Origin: Apium graveolens
Lineage: Eukaryota; Streptophyta; Magnoliopsida; Apiales; Apiaceae
DNA length: 64,000 nucleotides
Direction: 5' to 3'
Assembly: GCF_009905375.1 (NCBI RefSeq)
Contig: NC_133653.1
Coordinates: 64,081,414 to 64,145,413, forward strand
Shown here: in pieces, positions 11,701 to 24,225 of the stretch
Position numbering within the stretch: position 1 is the first letter of the stretch
How the letters are laid out: every line of letters begins with the position of its first letter
Translations under genes and position numbers: made by a program
Notes under the pieces: generated by a model
Told to the model about the DNA's origin: nothing
What the model saw: only the letters and a program-made list of their open reading frames with translations
Database searches by the model: none

Positions 11701-13119
11701 CACCATTTTTCCATAAGTTATTGCTTCAGTCTTTAGAGGTTAATCACTGTCACGACTGACTCTCAATCATACTTAGAACATCTTTTATCTTAAGTCCTAA
11801 TTGCCCTGAATAATTTCGACCTTTACTGGTTCGATCCATACTTTCTCGTGGTTTAACACGTGCCCCACTTGGCATCATTATAATTATGTCATATTTCCTT
11901 TATCAACATTTTTATTCTTGAGAATTTCGAATATTTCCTTTCTCCTTGTAAAACCTCTAAGGTTATCCTTCAATCGTTCCTCCTGTATTCCCTATATACA
12001 GGGCATATCAAAATACCATTTACTAATACTAGAATCATTGTCTATATACTTCTGAAAAATTTCTCCACTGATCCTTAAAGGTTATTATTACCTTAATCCT
12101 TTCCAATTCATACTGTCAAAACTCATACTATCCCTATTAAGGGTGAAATGCCAACCTTTATGCATTCCCCTAGGATTCGTTTTAAGTTACCAATGTTCTA
12201 TCCTTAATTCCACCTCTAAAAAGGTACAAGCATCCTTCCATGGATAAATAAAGTCATATATCCCTGATAAGGGTATCTTGTTCAATCATTTCCACCTCGA
12301 TAGTCTATACCTAACTTCATAATAGCATCCTTATTCAAATTGAGGTCAATCCATATGGCCTCCAAAAGATAACAATGGTCATCCGCTTTTCTTTCCTGAT
12401 TTGGTAATGATAACATGGATGTTCTGGAAGATATTGGTCATGTTCAACATGAACTTCTTCTTAATAATTCCTTATTTACTTTTGTTGTTTATCTCAACAG
12501 TCACCTCAATATTGGGATATCTTTCATACCTGGCATCTCCCTTTCTGGGTATCATGCCACCGGTCTTACATTTCTCATTCTTGAAGGTCACTTCCTTCAT
12601 CCTATTTTCCTAGTTTCTTACTTCCTTGTCTCCTCAGTCTATCCGCGTCTCATTGTTTATCCTTCGAACTATCTCAATGTTTCCTCGAATCCTCCCAACT
12701 TAAAGGGGATAAAATATATGCATCTCTTATGCCTTCAACCATCAATTTTAACTCATGGTGAATCACCCTCATCCTGACGATTACATACTCTTCTATTTCT
12801 ATTTCTACGAGTCTTTAGGGTTTCCTCATGCCCAACTCCCTTATCATTCCTCAAACTCTCTTGCCTTTATATTCCTTTCTCTTATCGTTATTTCATGAAC
12901 CAACACAACATAAGCATTGATTTCAAACATCCCGTCATTCTGGATTCGTATCCTCAGAATGAATCTTGACAACTTTTACAACTTAAATTCACCATTCATC
13001 ATACTCGTATGCCTTTGTTCTGGCTCTAAAGCTTTTACACTCTCTCTATAACCTTGGGAATTACTTTCCCAAAAACAATTGGCTGAACTTTAATCAGTTT
13101 ATCATAACCTCTGGCTCCG
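11701..13119 (-). other. Decayed interior of element A between gag and RNase H fragments
   Basis: Position suggests gag C-terminus, protease and RT, but no DSG/DTG protease motif or RT catalytic motif could be read. Frames at 12401-12613, 12415-12777 and 13622-13978 on the plus strand are antisense to the element and look like chance frames in T-rich sequence. Confidence 0.4.
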
Positions 13120-13390
13120 TGCCTTTCTTGGTCTTTCACCAGCGGGTGGCCTCTCTCTTAGGAGGGTAAGTGACAAAAACAGTCCTTTGTGGTTCGTCAA
13201 TCATTTAGAATCTCAAATGATTCCTATATTTCCTTTAGCCGGGCTCTTGCCTCGACTAGGTCAACTTGTTCCTTGGAACTCTGAGAGCTTAACGCTTTAA
13301 AGGTCATGAAAGAATTTCCTGCCGCATTGTCCCCTCAGGGTGGTGGTTGGGGATAATAGTCTAAGTTCTCTTTAGACAGGTCCATGAATT
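13120..13390 (-). pseudogene. gag: gag N-terminal remnant, element A
   Basis: Read on the minus strand in one frame with internal stops: FMDLSKENLDYY near 13362-13389, then a stretch around 13235-13330 containing VEARARLKEI and ESFEIL. Near 13130-13180 a degraded form of the tryptophan-rich segment follows (RGHPLVKDQERH, where the family usually has two adjacent tryptophans). This is the start of the Ty3 gag capsid domain and parallels the element I gag at 4130-4290. It lies downstream of an RT/RNase H fragment in element orientation, which is the wrong order for a normal element. Confidence 0.65.
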
Positions 13391-13879
13391 GCCGTATTGG
13401 AGTACCGTCTCGGGTCTCCTTTCCTTACTCGACTTTCCGTTTCCTTAGTATGGAATGTTTCATCCTTCTCCCATACTTGGGGTTATCTTGTACGTTAAAA
13501 TCCTCATTTTCCACTTCATTATGTTATGGGTTCCTTCTATCTTGATGGCGTCCTCCCTGACTATCACATTCAGGGTTTGCTCTAACTCTTATTCCTCAAA
13601 CTAGCTTTCATCTAAGATTTCATGTTTAAGCTCCTAAACATTTGGAACCCAAATTCTATAGGAATACCTCATTATTCCCTTATCATCTCTCTCGGTATTA
13701 ATCTCATATCTATTTGTTGGCTCTCTGCCTTCATTCATCACTTTTTCTGGCACAATATGTTCCTTTCCAATAATTCGGGCTGTATTGCAATCTCAAACAA
13801 CTTTTCGGTACCGGCTCCGGTTACCTTCATATCTATTTCCATTTTTTTTTTCAAAATCTCTTATCAACCCTCCCAAAGT

Positions 13880-14440
13880 CATTATCATCTTGAGTCTCTC
13901 CTTTTTACTAAGGGCATCAGCCACCACATTGGCTTTCCCCGAATGATACAGAATCTCCCAATCATAATTCTTGATTAGCTCTAACCACCTCCTCGGGCGT
14001 ATGTTGAGCTCTCTCTACGGGAAAATGTACTAGAGTACTTATGGCTTAGGTAAATCTCGCACTTCTCTCCATACAAGTAGTGCCTCCAATCTTTAGGGCA
14101 AAACTATTGCCACGAGCCCAAGCTCATGGGTGGGGATATCGAATTTTAAATTCCCTTAATTGTCTTGACGCATACGCGATTATCTTGCTGTGCTATATAA
14201 GAAGCACCCTAATTCCTTATGCGAAGTATCACTTACAAATCACAAAATCTCCTTTTTCCCTCCGGTAACGCCAACATAGGGGCCGTCACCAACCTTTGCT
14301 TCAGTTCTTAAAAGCTGCTCTCGCATTTCTCTGCCTATTCGAACTTCTCAGTCTTATGAGTAAGCCGCGTTAAAGGGGCTACTATCTTTACAAACTTGAA
14401 CGAACCTCTGGTAGTGACCGACCAATCCTACCTCTGGTAG
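13880..14440 (-). pseudogene. RT thumb and RNase H remnant located before gag, element A
   Basis: Minus strand from about 14440 downward: an RT C-terminal segment (RFVQVCKD... then SPFNAAYS-like), a GKGDFVI-type segment near 14250, then RNase H. RNase H is seen as a HELG-like core, WRHYLYGEKCEIYLSHKYS near 14040-14090 and RRWLELIKNYDWEILYHSGK with VVADALSKKE near 13893-13990. This family signature is clear although it crosses frames and stops. The Asp of the usual TDH motif reads as SHK, so the site is damaged. A normal Ty3 order puts this after gag and RT; here it sits between the primer-binding site and gag, and the RT palm is absent. Confidence 0.78.
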
Positions 14441-14854
14441 TCGACCTAACCATGGTCATCAATTCATCAGTGGTCCTTTATTCATTCTTGTCAGGATCCT
14501 CCATGGGATCCTTCTCAGCAACTATCCCTTCTAGGACAACATCCTCAACCGTTACATTCTCAATATCAACATCATCCGGTCCTGCATTAGGACACTCTAT
14601 CGGATCCACAATCCGATCTCCAATTAGTAATAAACATCATCGCGTTGTTGCTCCTCAACCTCAGGGTTCGGAGTCCCGCTACCATCTACGATAACGAACT
14701 ACGCTTCTATCACGATATTTATAAGGGTTCCCATAAGGGTTTTAACTGTCAGTGCTACGTTAGGTAGCCCGACTATGAACTTGGCAAGAGTTCTTATTAT
14801 CTTAGTTACCTTATTATCTTAACGTCCCATCATCTCTGAGGTTTATAACGCTTA
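14441..14854 (-). other. 5' leader of element A
   Basis: Untranslated DNA between the primer-binding site and the displaced RT/RNase H fragment. An 80-codon plus-strand frame at 14452-14694, rich in Ser and Thr, is antisense and not supported as a gene. Confidence 0.5.
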
Positions 14855-14866
14855 GCTCTGATACCA
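14855..14866 (-). promoter_or_regulatory. Primer-binding site of element A (initiator tRNA-Met)
   Basis: The minus strand reads TGGTATCAGAGC, complementary to the 3' end of plant initiator tRNA-Met, the usual primer for minus-strand cDNA. It lies 4 nt from the LTR at 14871 and proves the minus orientation. Confidence 0.95.
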
Positions 14867-14870
14867 TTTC

Positions 14871-17800
14871 TGTAACACCCCCAGATCCGGGGTCGGGGAT
14901 CCGGGTTGTCACGAGTTCCATTTCCCTTATTAACACCCAATCTTAATAATTTCTCAACTACTCTGCACTGTGACCCCACAATAAACACACACACCACACG
15001 TTATAGTCTCAGAGATGAACATCCAAAAATAATCACAAGTCGTTTTATTCCACAATTATATGTCAATACACCTTAAAAAGGTTCTGAATAAATTTACATT
15101 TCATTGCCATTATTACAATTCATAAATATACATAAATCTGGTACATCAAAAGTTGAAGCCTAGTCTATTGGTAGTTCCCTACCTCAGCTACAGTGACTTC
15201 AATGCCTATAGGAAGCTGCGAAACGCTTCCTATCCGATCGCGAATTGGGAGCTTGGTCCTGTTCATCTTATCTATCTGATGTTGTGTGATGAAAGAAGAA
15301 AGCAAGGGTGAGCAGCAAGCCCACCAAAATAATATGTATAATGATTAATAGTATATGAGTCTACTCATAATACTCATGAAAATCTTGGTCAAAAGAAATG
15401 AACCAAGTTTGATATCTTAATGCGATGAAGTCGCAAAATATTCAGTATATACATATATACTTTTCAAAGTAATGGAAGTCCTCTTCCATGCATAATATAC
15501 ACAAAGTCCCATTGTATAACTGTATAAAAATATCGTTGCAAGGTGATCTCATATATCTAACCTTTTCTCAACGTTTTTCTGAAAATCTTTGTCATTCATA
15601 AGACAATTATTAATTAGATATAAGTTTAAAAGATGAAGTTACCAAATACTTCACTACACTTATATCATTCCCAAATACTACTTGAACTACCACCGTTCAA
15701 GTTATAATCAATTTCAAAAGTTCATCCCACTGATGAGACCACAAGATAAGACTTGAATAGATTCAATCTTTGAAATATTATTGAATGAAAAAGTTATGAG
15801 ATACTTTATTTAGCCCCGATATATATATATATCCACATATATATCCCTTTAAACATTTCCTGGAACCTCTATTATGCAAAGTATGAACAGAGTTTGAAAC
15901 ATCCAATGAATTTTGGAAAGGAAAAGAATTTTGGCATAAACCCGATATCTCACTGATCAGGCAAAGATACCAATAAGTAACCTTTTCTACTGTAGATGGA
16001 TGAATTCCTCACCGGTCATCACCCTGGCCGCATTAGGACCTCGCGCTAGACCGTACCCCGGCCCCTCACGCGTTGATGGACTGCCACCCAGCCACTTACA
16101 CAATAATAGACCGTACCCCGGCCTGTCGCTTATGCCGACTCAATGAGATGGGCTTACTTCCCGAACGTTGGGCAAGTAATCAATTCATTTACCAAATCTG
16201 CAACCTCGTTGCGAATATAAAATACACCACAGAGCCGGATTCCACAGGTTTTGAGCGAGTATTTAAATCCCCTTTAAAAAGGAAGATCTTAAATATAAAA
16301 AAATGAGTTTTGGGATCCGCTCTGACTTTTAAAAATCATTTTGAAGACTCGAAAACACTTTAAAGAGTGTTTGGAGTAAGGCTGATTTAATGAAGTAAAT
16401 CAGTCCCCAGAATATTTAGAAAATGACTGAATATTATTATTTAAATAATATTCCCATAAAGAATAATCTTTATAAAAATAATTGAAGTAGAAGTATTAAA
16501 ACTTATACTTGAAATAAACATTAAATAACCAAAGATATACTTATATGAAAGTATTATCTTTATTTGAATAATCGAAAATAAGTTTGATTATTAACACCTT
16601 ACTCTTTAATAAAATAAAGAATATATTACAGCACATTATCGGAGTCATAGATCCTCAAATGAATATTCAAATAATATTCATAATAATATAAAAGAGTCAT
16701 AAGTCCTCGAATGAATATTCAAATAATATTCAGATAAATAATTAAAAGGAGTCATAAGCCCTCGAATAATATTCGAAATAATATTCAATAATAAAATAAA
16801 GTTTCAAGTTATCGAATAAACCTTATTCGATTAATAGTTTGGAAAACTATAACCATATATATATAAATATATAAATATATATATATATATATATCCATAT
16901 CCATATATATAAAATCTACTCGGGATCCTCGACTCCCGGTTTTTTTTTGAAAATATTTTCACCTTTGAGTCCCTATACTAAGGGTATATGCAAGATACCG
17001 CTATCCTCTAGCATAGGTATTATCAAATGAACCAACAGATATGTATTTCAAGAATATGAAACAGACATGCATATATACCATATCACATGCTACAATATAT
17101 CGCAAAAATTTGCTAAATAACCAATAGGCATTTATCGCAAGATCATGCATATACAAATGTATACATCACAACAACAATGTATCAGATAGAATACTTGCCT
17201 GAGCGACTGGGGGTTACGAATGGCTCGGGACGAGTCTGGTAACCTATAAGCAACAAGTAAGTTGGAATTAAACCAAAGTCACTTGTAAATCTATACTTTA
17301 ACTAACTTAGACTCTAACGCTTGTTTTGCTCTCACTGATTCGCTTAAGTCACTCGGGTACCCTCGGCTCCACCATTTTTAATAATTTAACCTTTACGAGT
17401 TTTAAAGCGATTCCTTCGCGAGTGACTTACCAACTGCCTAAAACACTTACCATAAATGTTTCATGCATTAATTAACCCTTTTTGGTCTTTAACCTACATT
17501 TCAAAGTAAGGCGAGGGGAAAAGTTTCGTTCGCGAAACGCCGTTACTTGAAACGGTCGTTTCTCCTAAACCGTGCATCGGAATCGAACGAACTACATATC
17601 AAAACGAAGCTCGTAACATGAGCTATCTAAACATGACAATGGTCAAAACCTAGCAGTGAGTTCAAGGGTTCGGATGTTAAGAACAAAAACAGTCTACGGT
17701 AAATCGGACATTACGACGGCTATGTTTACGCGATTTCCCAAATTTAAACCAACTCAAAACAACCACAATCCAACCCCAATTCACAACCCAATCCAAACTC

Positions 17801-19003
17801 CATCCATACTTTATCATAACAGCCCCAACAACTCAACATTAACAATTTATACTATTCTTTATCATGAATTTAAACTACACTTAAGTTCATTAATCAACAA
17901 CCAAGATTTACAACTCCAAAAACAACCCAAAACCAACTAATCTCTACATACACAACCATCAAGCCTCTCATGAACTATATTACTCATATTATGCTCTTAA
18001 CATTCAATAACAAATCTTGGTTAAGAGATTATACCTTCCTTGAAGCTTTTAATCCATGAAAGATCCTTGGAATGTCCATGGAAGCCTTAATATATGCTTA
18101 AGCTACCTTGACCTTGCAAATAAAATCAAGAATCACAAATTTGTTCTTGAAAGCTACTATTCACCCTAAACTAAAATGATTTGTTTGAGATAGAAAACCT
18201 TTGATTCAAGCACTCAAACTACTTGCTCTTCTTAGTTATGAAATATAGGATCCAAAGAAACAAACCTTATAATTTATCATGGAGTATAGCTTGTGTTTTG
18301 AATTTCTAATTCACCATTTTGGTGAAAAATTCGAAATGAAGAAGATGAAAAGGGGGGGGGGAGAGAAGCTTGCTTTGTTTTCTTGATCTTTGTGCATAAA
18401 AAGCTTGGTTGATATCCTTTTGTTTTGTTAATTACCTTTTAACCATGGTAAAATTTGTGTGGCTTGAAATCAACCAACAATACCTTCCCTTTGGTCATGC
18501 TTATGTCATCCTCCTATGTCATCTTCCCACACTTGTCATCTTCTTGTTGGTGTGGTGACATCATCATCACTAACCTCTTTGATTAGCTCTTAATTACTTG
18601 GCTAATGACCGCTGATCTGTTATACGGTTCACTTAACTTTCGTTCTCGTTTATCGTTTGAGGGATCATACCCGGGATCTTATTACTTGGGTTCCCTTAAC
18701 CTTTCTCAATACATTATATTCCTTTTATGATCCTCTCTTATAATCCTTGAATTTAAATCCTTTTAATCATGTTACCTTATACTCAATTCTTTCCGTATCT
18801 AGTGGATTTTCGGGAAAAATCAAAGTGTTCGGAATTGGATTCTGACGATCTTTACATACACTTATATACCATATAGAGTACTAATAAAATCTCAGAATAT
18901 CCATAACAGAACCCCTACATAGTGTGGCATGAAAAGTTTTCTCATTCAGAAAAAACACTATTCATAAGGGTTTCAAAAATTTCCAAAAATTGGGGTTATT
19001 ACA
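14871..19003 (-). repeat. Family-A LTR (5' LTR of element A in element orientation)
   Basis: Near-identical partner of 5176-9316, ending TTATTACA immediately before the GCATA TSD at 19004-19008. As the 5' LTR it would carry the promoter reading leftward. A minus-strand CTCACCCTTGC block near 15305, about 440 bp from the LTR end, is conserved in other Ty3 LTRs of this window. Confidence 0.95.
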
Positions 19004-19008
19004 GCATA

Positions 19009-19935
19009 AGCAAGAAGATAAGGCGTAACTAGCGTATGTAGGGAATATTAAGAGGAAGTATCTAAGATGGAAGAAATCCAAATAATAAGTGAAGTCCCAA
19101 AGGTTTTATCGAATGACTTACCAGAATAATCTTGGAGTATAAGATAGTCGAACTGGTGTCGAAAGCCCATAACGGATGACCCAATAGGAATCAAGTAATC
19201 GATTAAGGGAAACTTCAGGATTGTGAGATAAAAGACTAATGAGACAAGGTATAATCCATGTTGCGAACTGATCTGGTTTATAGAAAAGAAGGTTGGATGT
19301 GTGACGTAAGTGCTGATTATCAGAAATTGGAGAAGTGATAAAAAACAATAAGTGATCTCTACATAAGGTTGATTATTTATATGCTTCAATTAAAAGGACG
19401 TGGTGGGTTGTGAAGGTTGACCTAAGATCAGGCTACCGTTAGCTAAAGGTAAGCTTAAGGTCATACTAAAGATTGTGTTTAGAGCAAGGTATGGACATTA
19501 CGAGTTTGGTTGGTAATATTTAGATTAACAAATACATTAGTCATTTTGAAGATTCATTGAACAAAGTGTATAAGGAATACTTGTATAAGTGTAATTGTAT
19601 TTATTAATAACATCCTCAGCTAGTTATACCCTATAAAATCCATATAGAACGCCCAAGGATTCCTCTAAGAAGATTGGAAAAGGAACAGCTGAATGTTAAG
19701 ATTTCAAGGTATGAATTAGGATTGAGATTACCAAAAGATTATGGTATCCTATTAACGATCACTCAAGCAAGACCAGTATATGTGATTAAGATCCCTGAGG
19801 AGTTAATAAAAGAATCGGAAATAATGAGGGTTGAAGTTTGAACAATCGAAGATGAAAAGAAGCCTCGGTATGAAGTTCATTCTCAGTTTAAATTGATTGA
19901 AAAGTTATAAGAATTGTTAGATCATGAATCAGTTC
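19009..19935 (+). pseudogene. Reverse transcriptase/pol remnant of element I
   Basis: This continues element I after the nested insertion. RT copies RNA into cDNA. The plus strand shows decayed versions of the RT N-terminal block: a VPKVLSNDLPE segment near 19090, SVIRNW near 19315, PKIRLPLAKGKLK near 19425 and RARYGHYEFGW near 19485. The catalytic segment near 19590-19620 reads IVFINNIL. The two catalytic aspartates are Asn-Asn (AAT AAC at 19606-19611). The sequence then jumps to a block normally found after RNase H (VIKIPEELIKES near 19790), so RNase H and most of integrase are deleted. Stops are frequent. Minus-strand frames at 19048-19389 are shadows of this region. Confidence 0.82.
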
Positions 19936-20444
19936 ATTAGATTATGAGTACAGAATATTGATTTGGGAAAGGTTAGAAGTAACTCATGGTATACAAAGGG
20001 CAAATGCGGATTCGTGTCAGAAGGATATAGAGATAAAGGTTGGAACATTGATATCGCTGGAAGTTTTATCTTAAAAAGGAATATTAAGATTTGAGCATAA
20101 AAGTAAGCTAAGCCCTAGAAATTCAGGATAGTGTGAGATATTAAGAAAAGTAAATAAGTTGTCTATGAGTTAGCGTTGTTGCCATAGCGGCAGCTCACTC
20201 CTAGTGTATTTTGGGTCTTTGTGTCAAGATAAGGTATTCTTTATTTAATTAAAGCAAAGTGTATGACCCAATTTAGATATTAGCTCATAGGAAGCAAGAC
20301 CTCAAAAATAAGTTTATTCCTATAGTGAGTATGTTTTAGAAGAATGCCCGAACAGAAGGATCTACTTAAGAGTTAGAGTCAGATTTGCTTGACAAATATC
20401 CTCACTTATTTAGTTATATCAGATTCTGAGGACATAAACTTTTT
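19936..20444 (+). other. Decayed 3' interior of element I
   Basis: AT-rich sequence between the pol remnant and the polypurine tract. No integrase motif could be read with confidence. It ends in a GATTCTGAGGAC block shared with element C before its own PPT. Confidence 0.45.
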
Positions 20445-20457
20445 AAGGGGGGAAGGA
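20445..20457 (+). promoter_or_regulatory. Polypurine tract of element I
   Basis: AAGGGGGGAAGGA directly precedes the LTR start. It is identical to the PPT of element C at 37068-37080, which links the two families. Confidence 0.9.
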
Positions 20458-23400
20458 TATAACGACTCATATATTTTTGGATTATTTAAATGTGTAATTA
20501 TAGAAATTATTAAATAAATAAAATATGTGTATTGGTTTTGTCAACTATTTGTTGTTTGATTATTATCTATACGTGATTCATGGTGTATCGGGTTGTCCGT
20601 GTAATTAACTATGGAATTGTATTGAATTGTTTTCACTTTTAAAAGTGGATTTAATGTAAATTTATTTGCATAAATATTCGAAATATCTCTAAAATTGTTT
20701 TAACGGTTTTATAATTACAATAATTATTTTTCGGATTTAATAAAATTTGGAAATTAATATTTCTTCAGTTATTTAGCCCTGCATGATTTTCTAACTTCAT
20801 TTATTGGTAAAATCCATATTTAATTTCAGAATTCTTTAAAAATTATGAAACTCATATTTATTTAAGTTTGGACTATTCCGAAAATTTTAAAATTATTTTG
20901 GAAAATTTTGGGATTAATTTCACCCGCGCGTCGATTCGTTTAATTGATAAAAGCGGGTTGTGTTTCAGAAATTATTTGAAAATTTGAAAATTTATGTTTT
21001 TATTAATTTTAGGATAATTATAATATTTTAAGATTAATTTGGTAATTTTCTGAAATTATTTTAAACGCGACTTGACTCGTTAAATTCCAATTTTTAGTCC
21101 AAAAACCGGATTTTTCGGGAAGGGGCAGGAGTTGTATCTAATTATTATTGTTCTGGGCTAATACGTGTCTAATTCATAATAATTAGAGTACATGTGTATA
21201 GCCTCGTTGGTGGACAACAGAGAAGGAAAAGAAAATTTTGTACATAAAAAAATAGATACACACAAAACCCACCCTGTTCCCTGTTCCCTTTCCCTTCCGG
21301 TTCCGAGTTTCTGTCATTTTTTTTCCGGTAAGTGCTGAATTGTTCTTTCTTCTCCGGCTGGGTTTTGATTTTCCAGTATGTCTCAGTTTTGGATGGTGGT
21401 TGTATATCTATATATACACATCTGTATATGTATATGTGCAGTCCCTTTTATTCTTGTTGGTTGCTACCTCTCGGAAATTCCGAGAGGTGTGGTGGCCGGA
21501 TTTCAACACGTAGGCGCGAGACTCCTGTTGTTGTTCTGTTCTTGCTGCTCGCTGCCATTCCATTTTCCGGTGAAAGCCGAGTAGTGGTTCGGGTGGCCGA
21601 TTGATTTTTTTTCCAGCTGTTCCTCTCGGGTATTGGTGCAGTTACTTCTGTTGGTATATGGTTGTTTGATGCTTGTGATCTAATTAGAAATTTTGGATTT
21701 TGGTTGCAGGGAATTAGTTGACTGATTTAGTGAAATAATAAAATAATTTCGTGTTGGGATTTCAATTAATCGGTGAAATGCGTGATGGAAACCCGAAATT
21801 ATTCTGGTACCCGCAAGTTTTACCGCCGCTGATAATGAACTTCGGTGAGTCAACGGTGGACCGTGATGAATTATTCTGAGTCCTAATATTTTAAAATAAA
21901 TAATTTAGTTCACATATTATAATTCGAAATAAAAAGTAGTAGTTAAATAATACATTTGGAATGTGAAGTTGGATTGTTTGCCTGTTTGTTGGATTGATTG
22001 ATTGATTTGTGACGTCGAGTTGTTCGACGGGTAGGCCGATAAACAGAGGAGGTGCTGCCTGAATTTTTGGAAATTAAATTCAAAAATGCGGGACATACCC
22101 TGTAATTATCGGAACGTCGAGCGAGTATAAATAAGTATATACATATTTTTTGTGCGGAACCTGATTGTATGTAGTGGTAAATTGTTTTGCCAAAACCAAT
22201 AACCCTAATTCCGTAAAATAACTAGTATACGTATTTTATGAAAACAAACACCGAACCGATTTTCATGAACGTTAACCCTTAATTGATGTGTGTATCGTAA
22301 TAATGTATATAAGCACGAGTTGGGATTTGTCATTGAATGCGTAGATGTGTTATTGAGGATATGTCAAGCATACCTAGACGTCTAACGTAGAGTATTTCGG
22401 CTCTGTAGGTTCTAGTCGAAGGACTCAATAATTGATATCGAGGTAGGATAACCTAGTGATCAGTCGACAAGCGCAGCGAGGTTCCAAGCGAAGGACCTGA
22501 GCGTTGAGGTCGGATCCAGGATAGTCTTCTAACTAAGTGATAAAGCCCGAACGTCTGAGTCCATCAAAAATCAGGCAGTGATAGTCGTAAAGCTCTACAA
22601 GGCAAGTACACCTGACCATTCTTTTATGGTTCAGTATATATGAATGAAATGTTGTTTTATTTTCAAACAGGAACATAAACGTTTTAAGTTACGTATCCCC
22701 TGTATTTGAAAATGTTGTTAAATATATGTTTTGGGGGAGAAGTAACTTCTGAAAGTACCTATCTCTAAAATGCGATTAAAAATGGAAAAGAGGTTTGAAT
22801 AGTGTGTTGTGACAGAATTGTTTTTAACAAGAGATAGGTAAAAGTGGATTTGAAAACTGGATAAAACGAATCAAATATTGGATAACGTTGCGTAAGTGGC
22901 TAATTCGGTTGCACGCATTACATAACCGATTAGTCCATCATAGATAATCAGAGACCTAGCTAGTCTCTGCGGATCCGATTTTTTTGTGTGAAAGCCCGAT
23001 CAGCTTTCCTAGATATTTTATGTTATAGCCCGACCAACTATCCGAGATAATTTATGTGGAGGCCTAATCAGCCGTCCCTAGATAACATCCAATACATATT
23101 TGATTGTGATTTAGTTATTCCCGTAACGGAACAGATGATTTTGTGGTTCCAGTAACGGAACAAGTGATTTAGGTTCCAATAACGGGACAAATGGTTTTAT
23201 GGTTCTTATAATGGAACGAAAGATTTAAAAATAAAAATAGCATGTTAAAATTGAACTATGGTATTTATGAACAACACACGACTGGTTATTTTGTTTTACA
23301 GAGCATGCTAGTTTTGATATCCAGTTTATACTTGTTGTACTTGTTTTCTAACGAACTATGAATTCTGTTCCTATAATTGTTTTATTGTAAATTGTTTTAT

Positions 23401-23776
23401 TTGTTGTTCATATAGTGGTACTGCTAAGCAATTGATTGTTCACCCTTGCAGAATATTTTATATATGTATTGCAGATGCCTAGGAGATTCTTCCGCGGTAG
23501 TCCGGACAGAGTTCCAGTTCCTTTTGTGTCGGGCTCCTCTGAGGTAGTGGTGTTGGACCAAGGATGGTCCGTTGAGTTGCTGTATTAAGTTAGCTGCGTC
23601 CGGATGGTTGTTGTAAGTTAGTCTTGTAATAGCTGTAACCTAAATCATACTTAAACCTGGAAAAAGGTCTTGGTAAGGGGTCGTGATTATGTTTTATAAT
23701 TGAAATAGAGTACATTATGTTGTTGTTGTTGTTGTTGGTGACGTCAACTCCTGACCCCGGGGTTGAGGCCATCACA
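20458..23776 (+). repeat. 3' LTR of element I (3319 bp)
   Basis: Starts TATAACGACTC and ends CTGACCCCGGGGTTGAGGCC then ATCACA, followed by the ACTAT TSD. The segment around 21240-21620 is less AT-rich, with CCCTTTCCCTTCC and CCGG runs, and probably marks the transcription start/leader part. Small frames there (21332-21604 and 21378-21584) have no recognisable domain. A GTTCACCCTTGCAG block near 23440-23453 parallels a conserved block in the other Ty3 LTRs. A GTT triplet run lies near 23719-23737. Confidence 0.9.
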
Positions 23777-23781
23777 ACTAT

Positions 23782-24225
23782 AGCCATAAATAAAATTGCA
23801 CGACTATAAAAATTACTACTAAAAAATTGCTAGAATATTCGAATGGCATGGACAATGAAAATTAACAAGCTAAAAGTTAATAACTAGCCAAGAGCGAGAA
23901 AGAATAATAAATCACAAGTAAGCGGAAAAAAATAAACCGAGAGCTTGAAAAAAAAAGAAGTTAAAGTAAAAAAAAAGAATATTCTTGTAAGAGGAACCTG
24001 GCGAATTGGGGACAGGAGAGAGAACATCAACCAAGCCCGGAATGGATCAGAGTGAACATAAGTTAGATGAAATATCTTATTATATTAAATAAGAAGATCA
24101 CAATCAACACAATGCGGGGAGATGGCCGACACAAAAGCAGAGTGACATAAAAAGCTTGGACGGAAAATCCAAAATAGCCTCAACCCCCAAAATTAAGTCG
24201 ACCAATAACATGTAAATGATGCAAA
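23782..24225 (-). other. Leader/interior of a minus-strand LTR retroelement, truncated
   Basis: On the minus strand this follows a primer-binding site at 24226-24237, so it should be the untranslated leader of a retroelement running leftward. It is cut at 23782 by element I and would continue left of 2637. No gag frame was found. Confidence 0.45.

Larger units (their letters stand above)
5176..19003 (-). mobile_element. Young nested Ty3/gypsy chromovirus-like element (element A) with 4.1-kb LTRs
   Basis: Two LTRs, 5176-9316 (4141 bp) and 14871-19003 (4133 bp), bound a 5554-bp interior, and a perfect GCATA TSD flanks the whole. The primer-binding site next to the right LTR and the purine tract next to the left LTR both read on the minus strand, so the element runs right to left. 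In that sense the LTR is TGTAATAACCCC...GGTGTTACA. By eye the two LTRs differ at roughly 15 substitutions plus a few TA-repeat and homopolymer indels, under 0.5 percent, so the insertion is recent. Integrase C-terminal sequence of the chromovirus (Tekay/Del-like) type supports the Ty3 assignment. The interior has no long open frame and its domain fragments are out of order, so the element is non-autonomous. LTRs make up about 60 percent of its length. Confidence 0.93.
2637..23776 (+). mobile_element. Old Ty3/gypsy LTR retrotransposon (element I), host of a nested insertion
   Basis: Both LTRs start TATAACGACTC, and the 3' LTR ends CATCACA. The pair is flanked by a perfect 5-bp TSD, ACTAT, at 2632-2636 and 23777-23781. 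The interior holds gag and pol remnants on the plus strand, and a polypurine tract precedes the 3' LTR. The start is TA rather than TG, so the first dinucleotide has probably mutated or drifted in both LTRs. The 5' LTR is cut to its first 494 bp or so. Element A (5176-19003) sits in the interior between gag and pol. Without the nested element, about 7.3 kb remains. The PPT and the gag/pol style are shared with element C at 28122-40891, so the two belong to related families. Confidence 0.88.

Noticed and set aside
12401..13978. Plus-strand frames of 70-120 codons rich in Leu/Ile/Phe
   Set aside because: Antisense to element A; the hydrophobic content comes from T-rich DNA and no domain is visible.
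19048..19389. 113-codon minus-strand frame
   Set aside because: Shadow of the plus-strand RT remnant of element I.
21332..21604. Overlapping 90- and 68-codon frames in the element I 3' LTR
   Set aside because: They lie in the likely transcription start/leader region, have no domain, and overlap in different frames.
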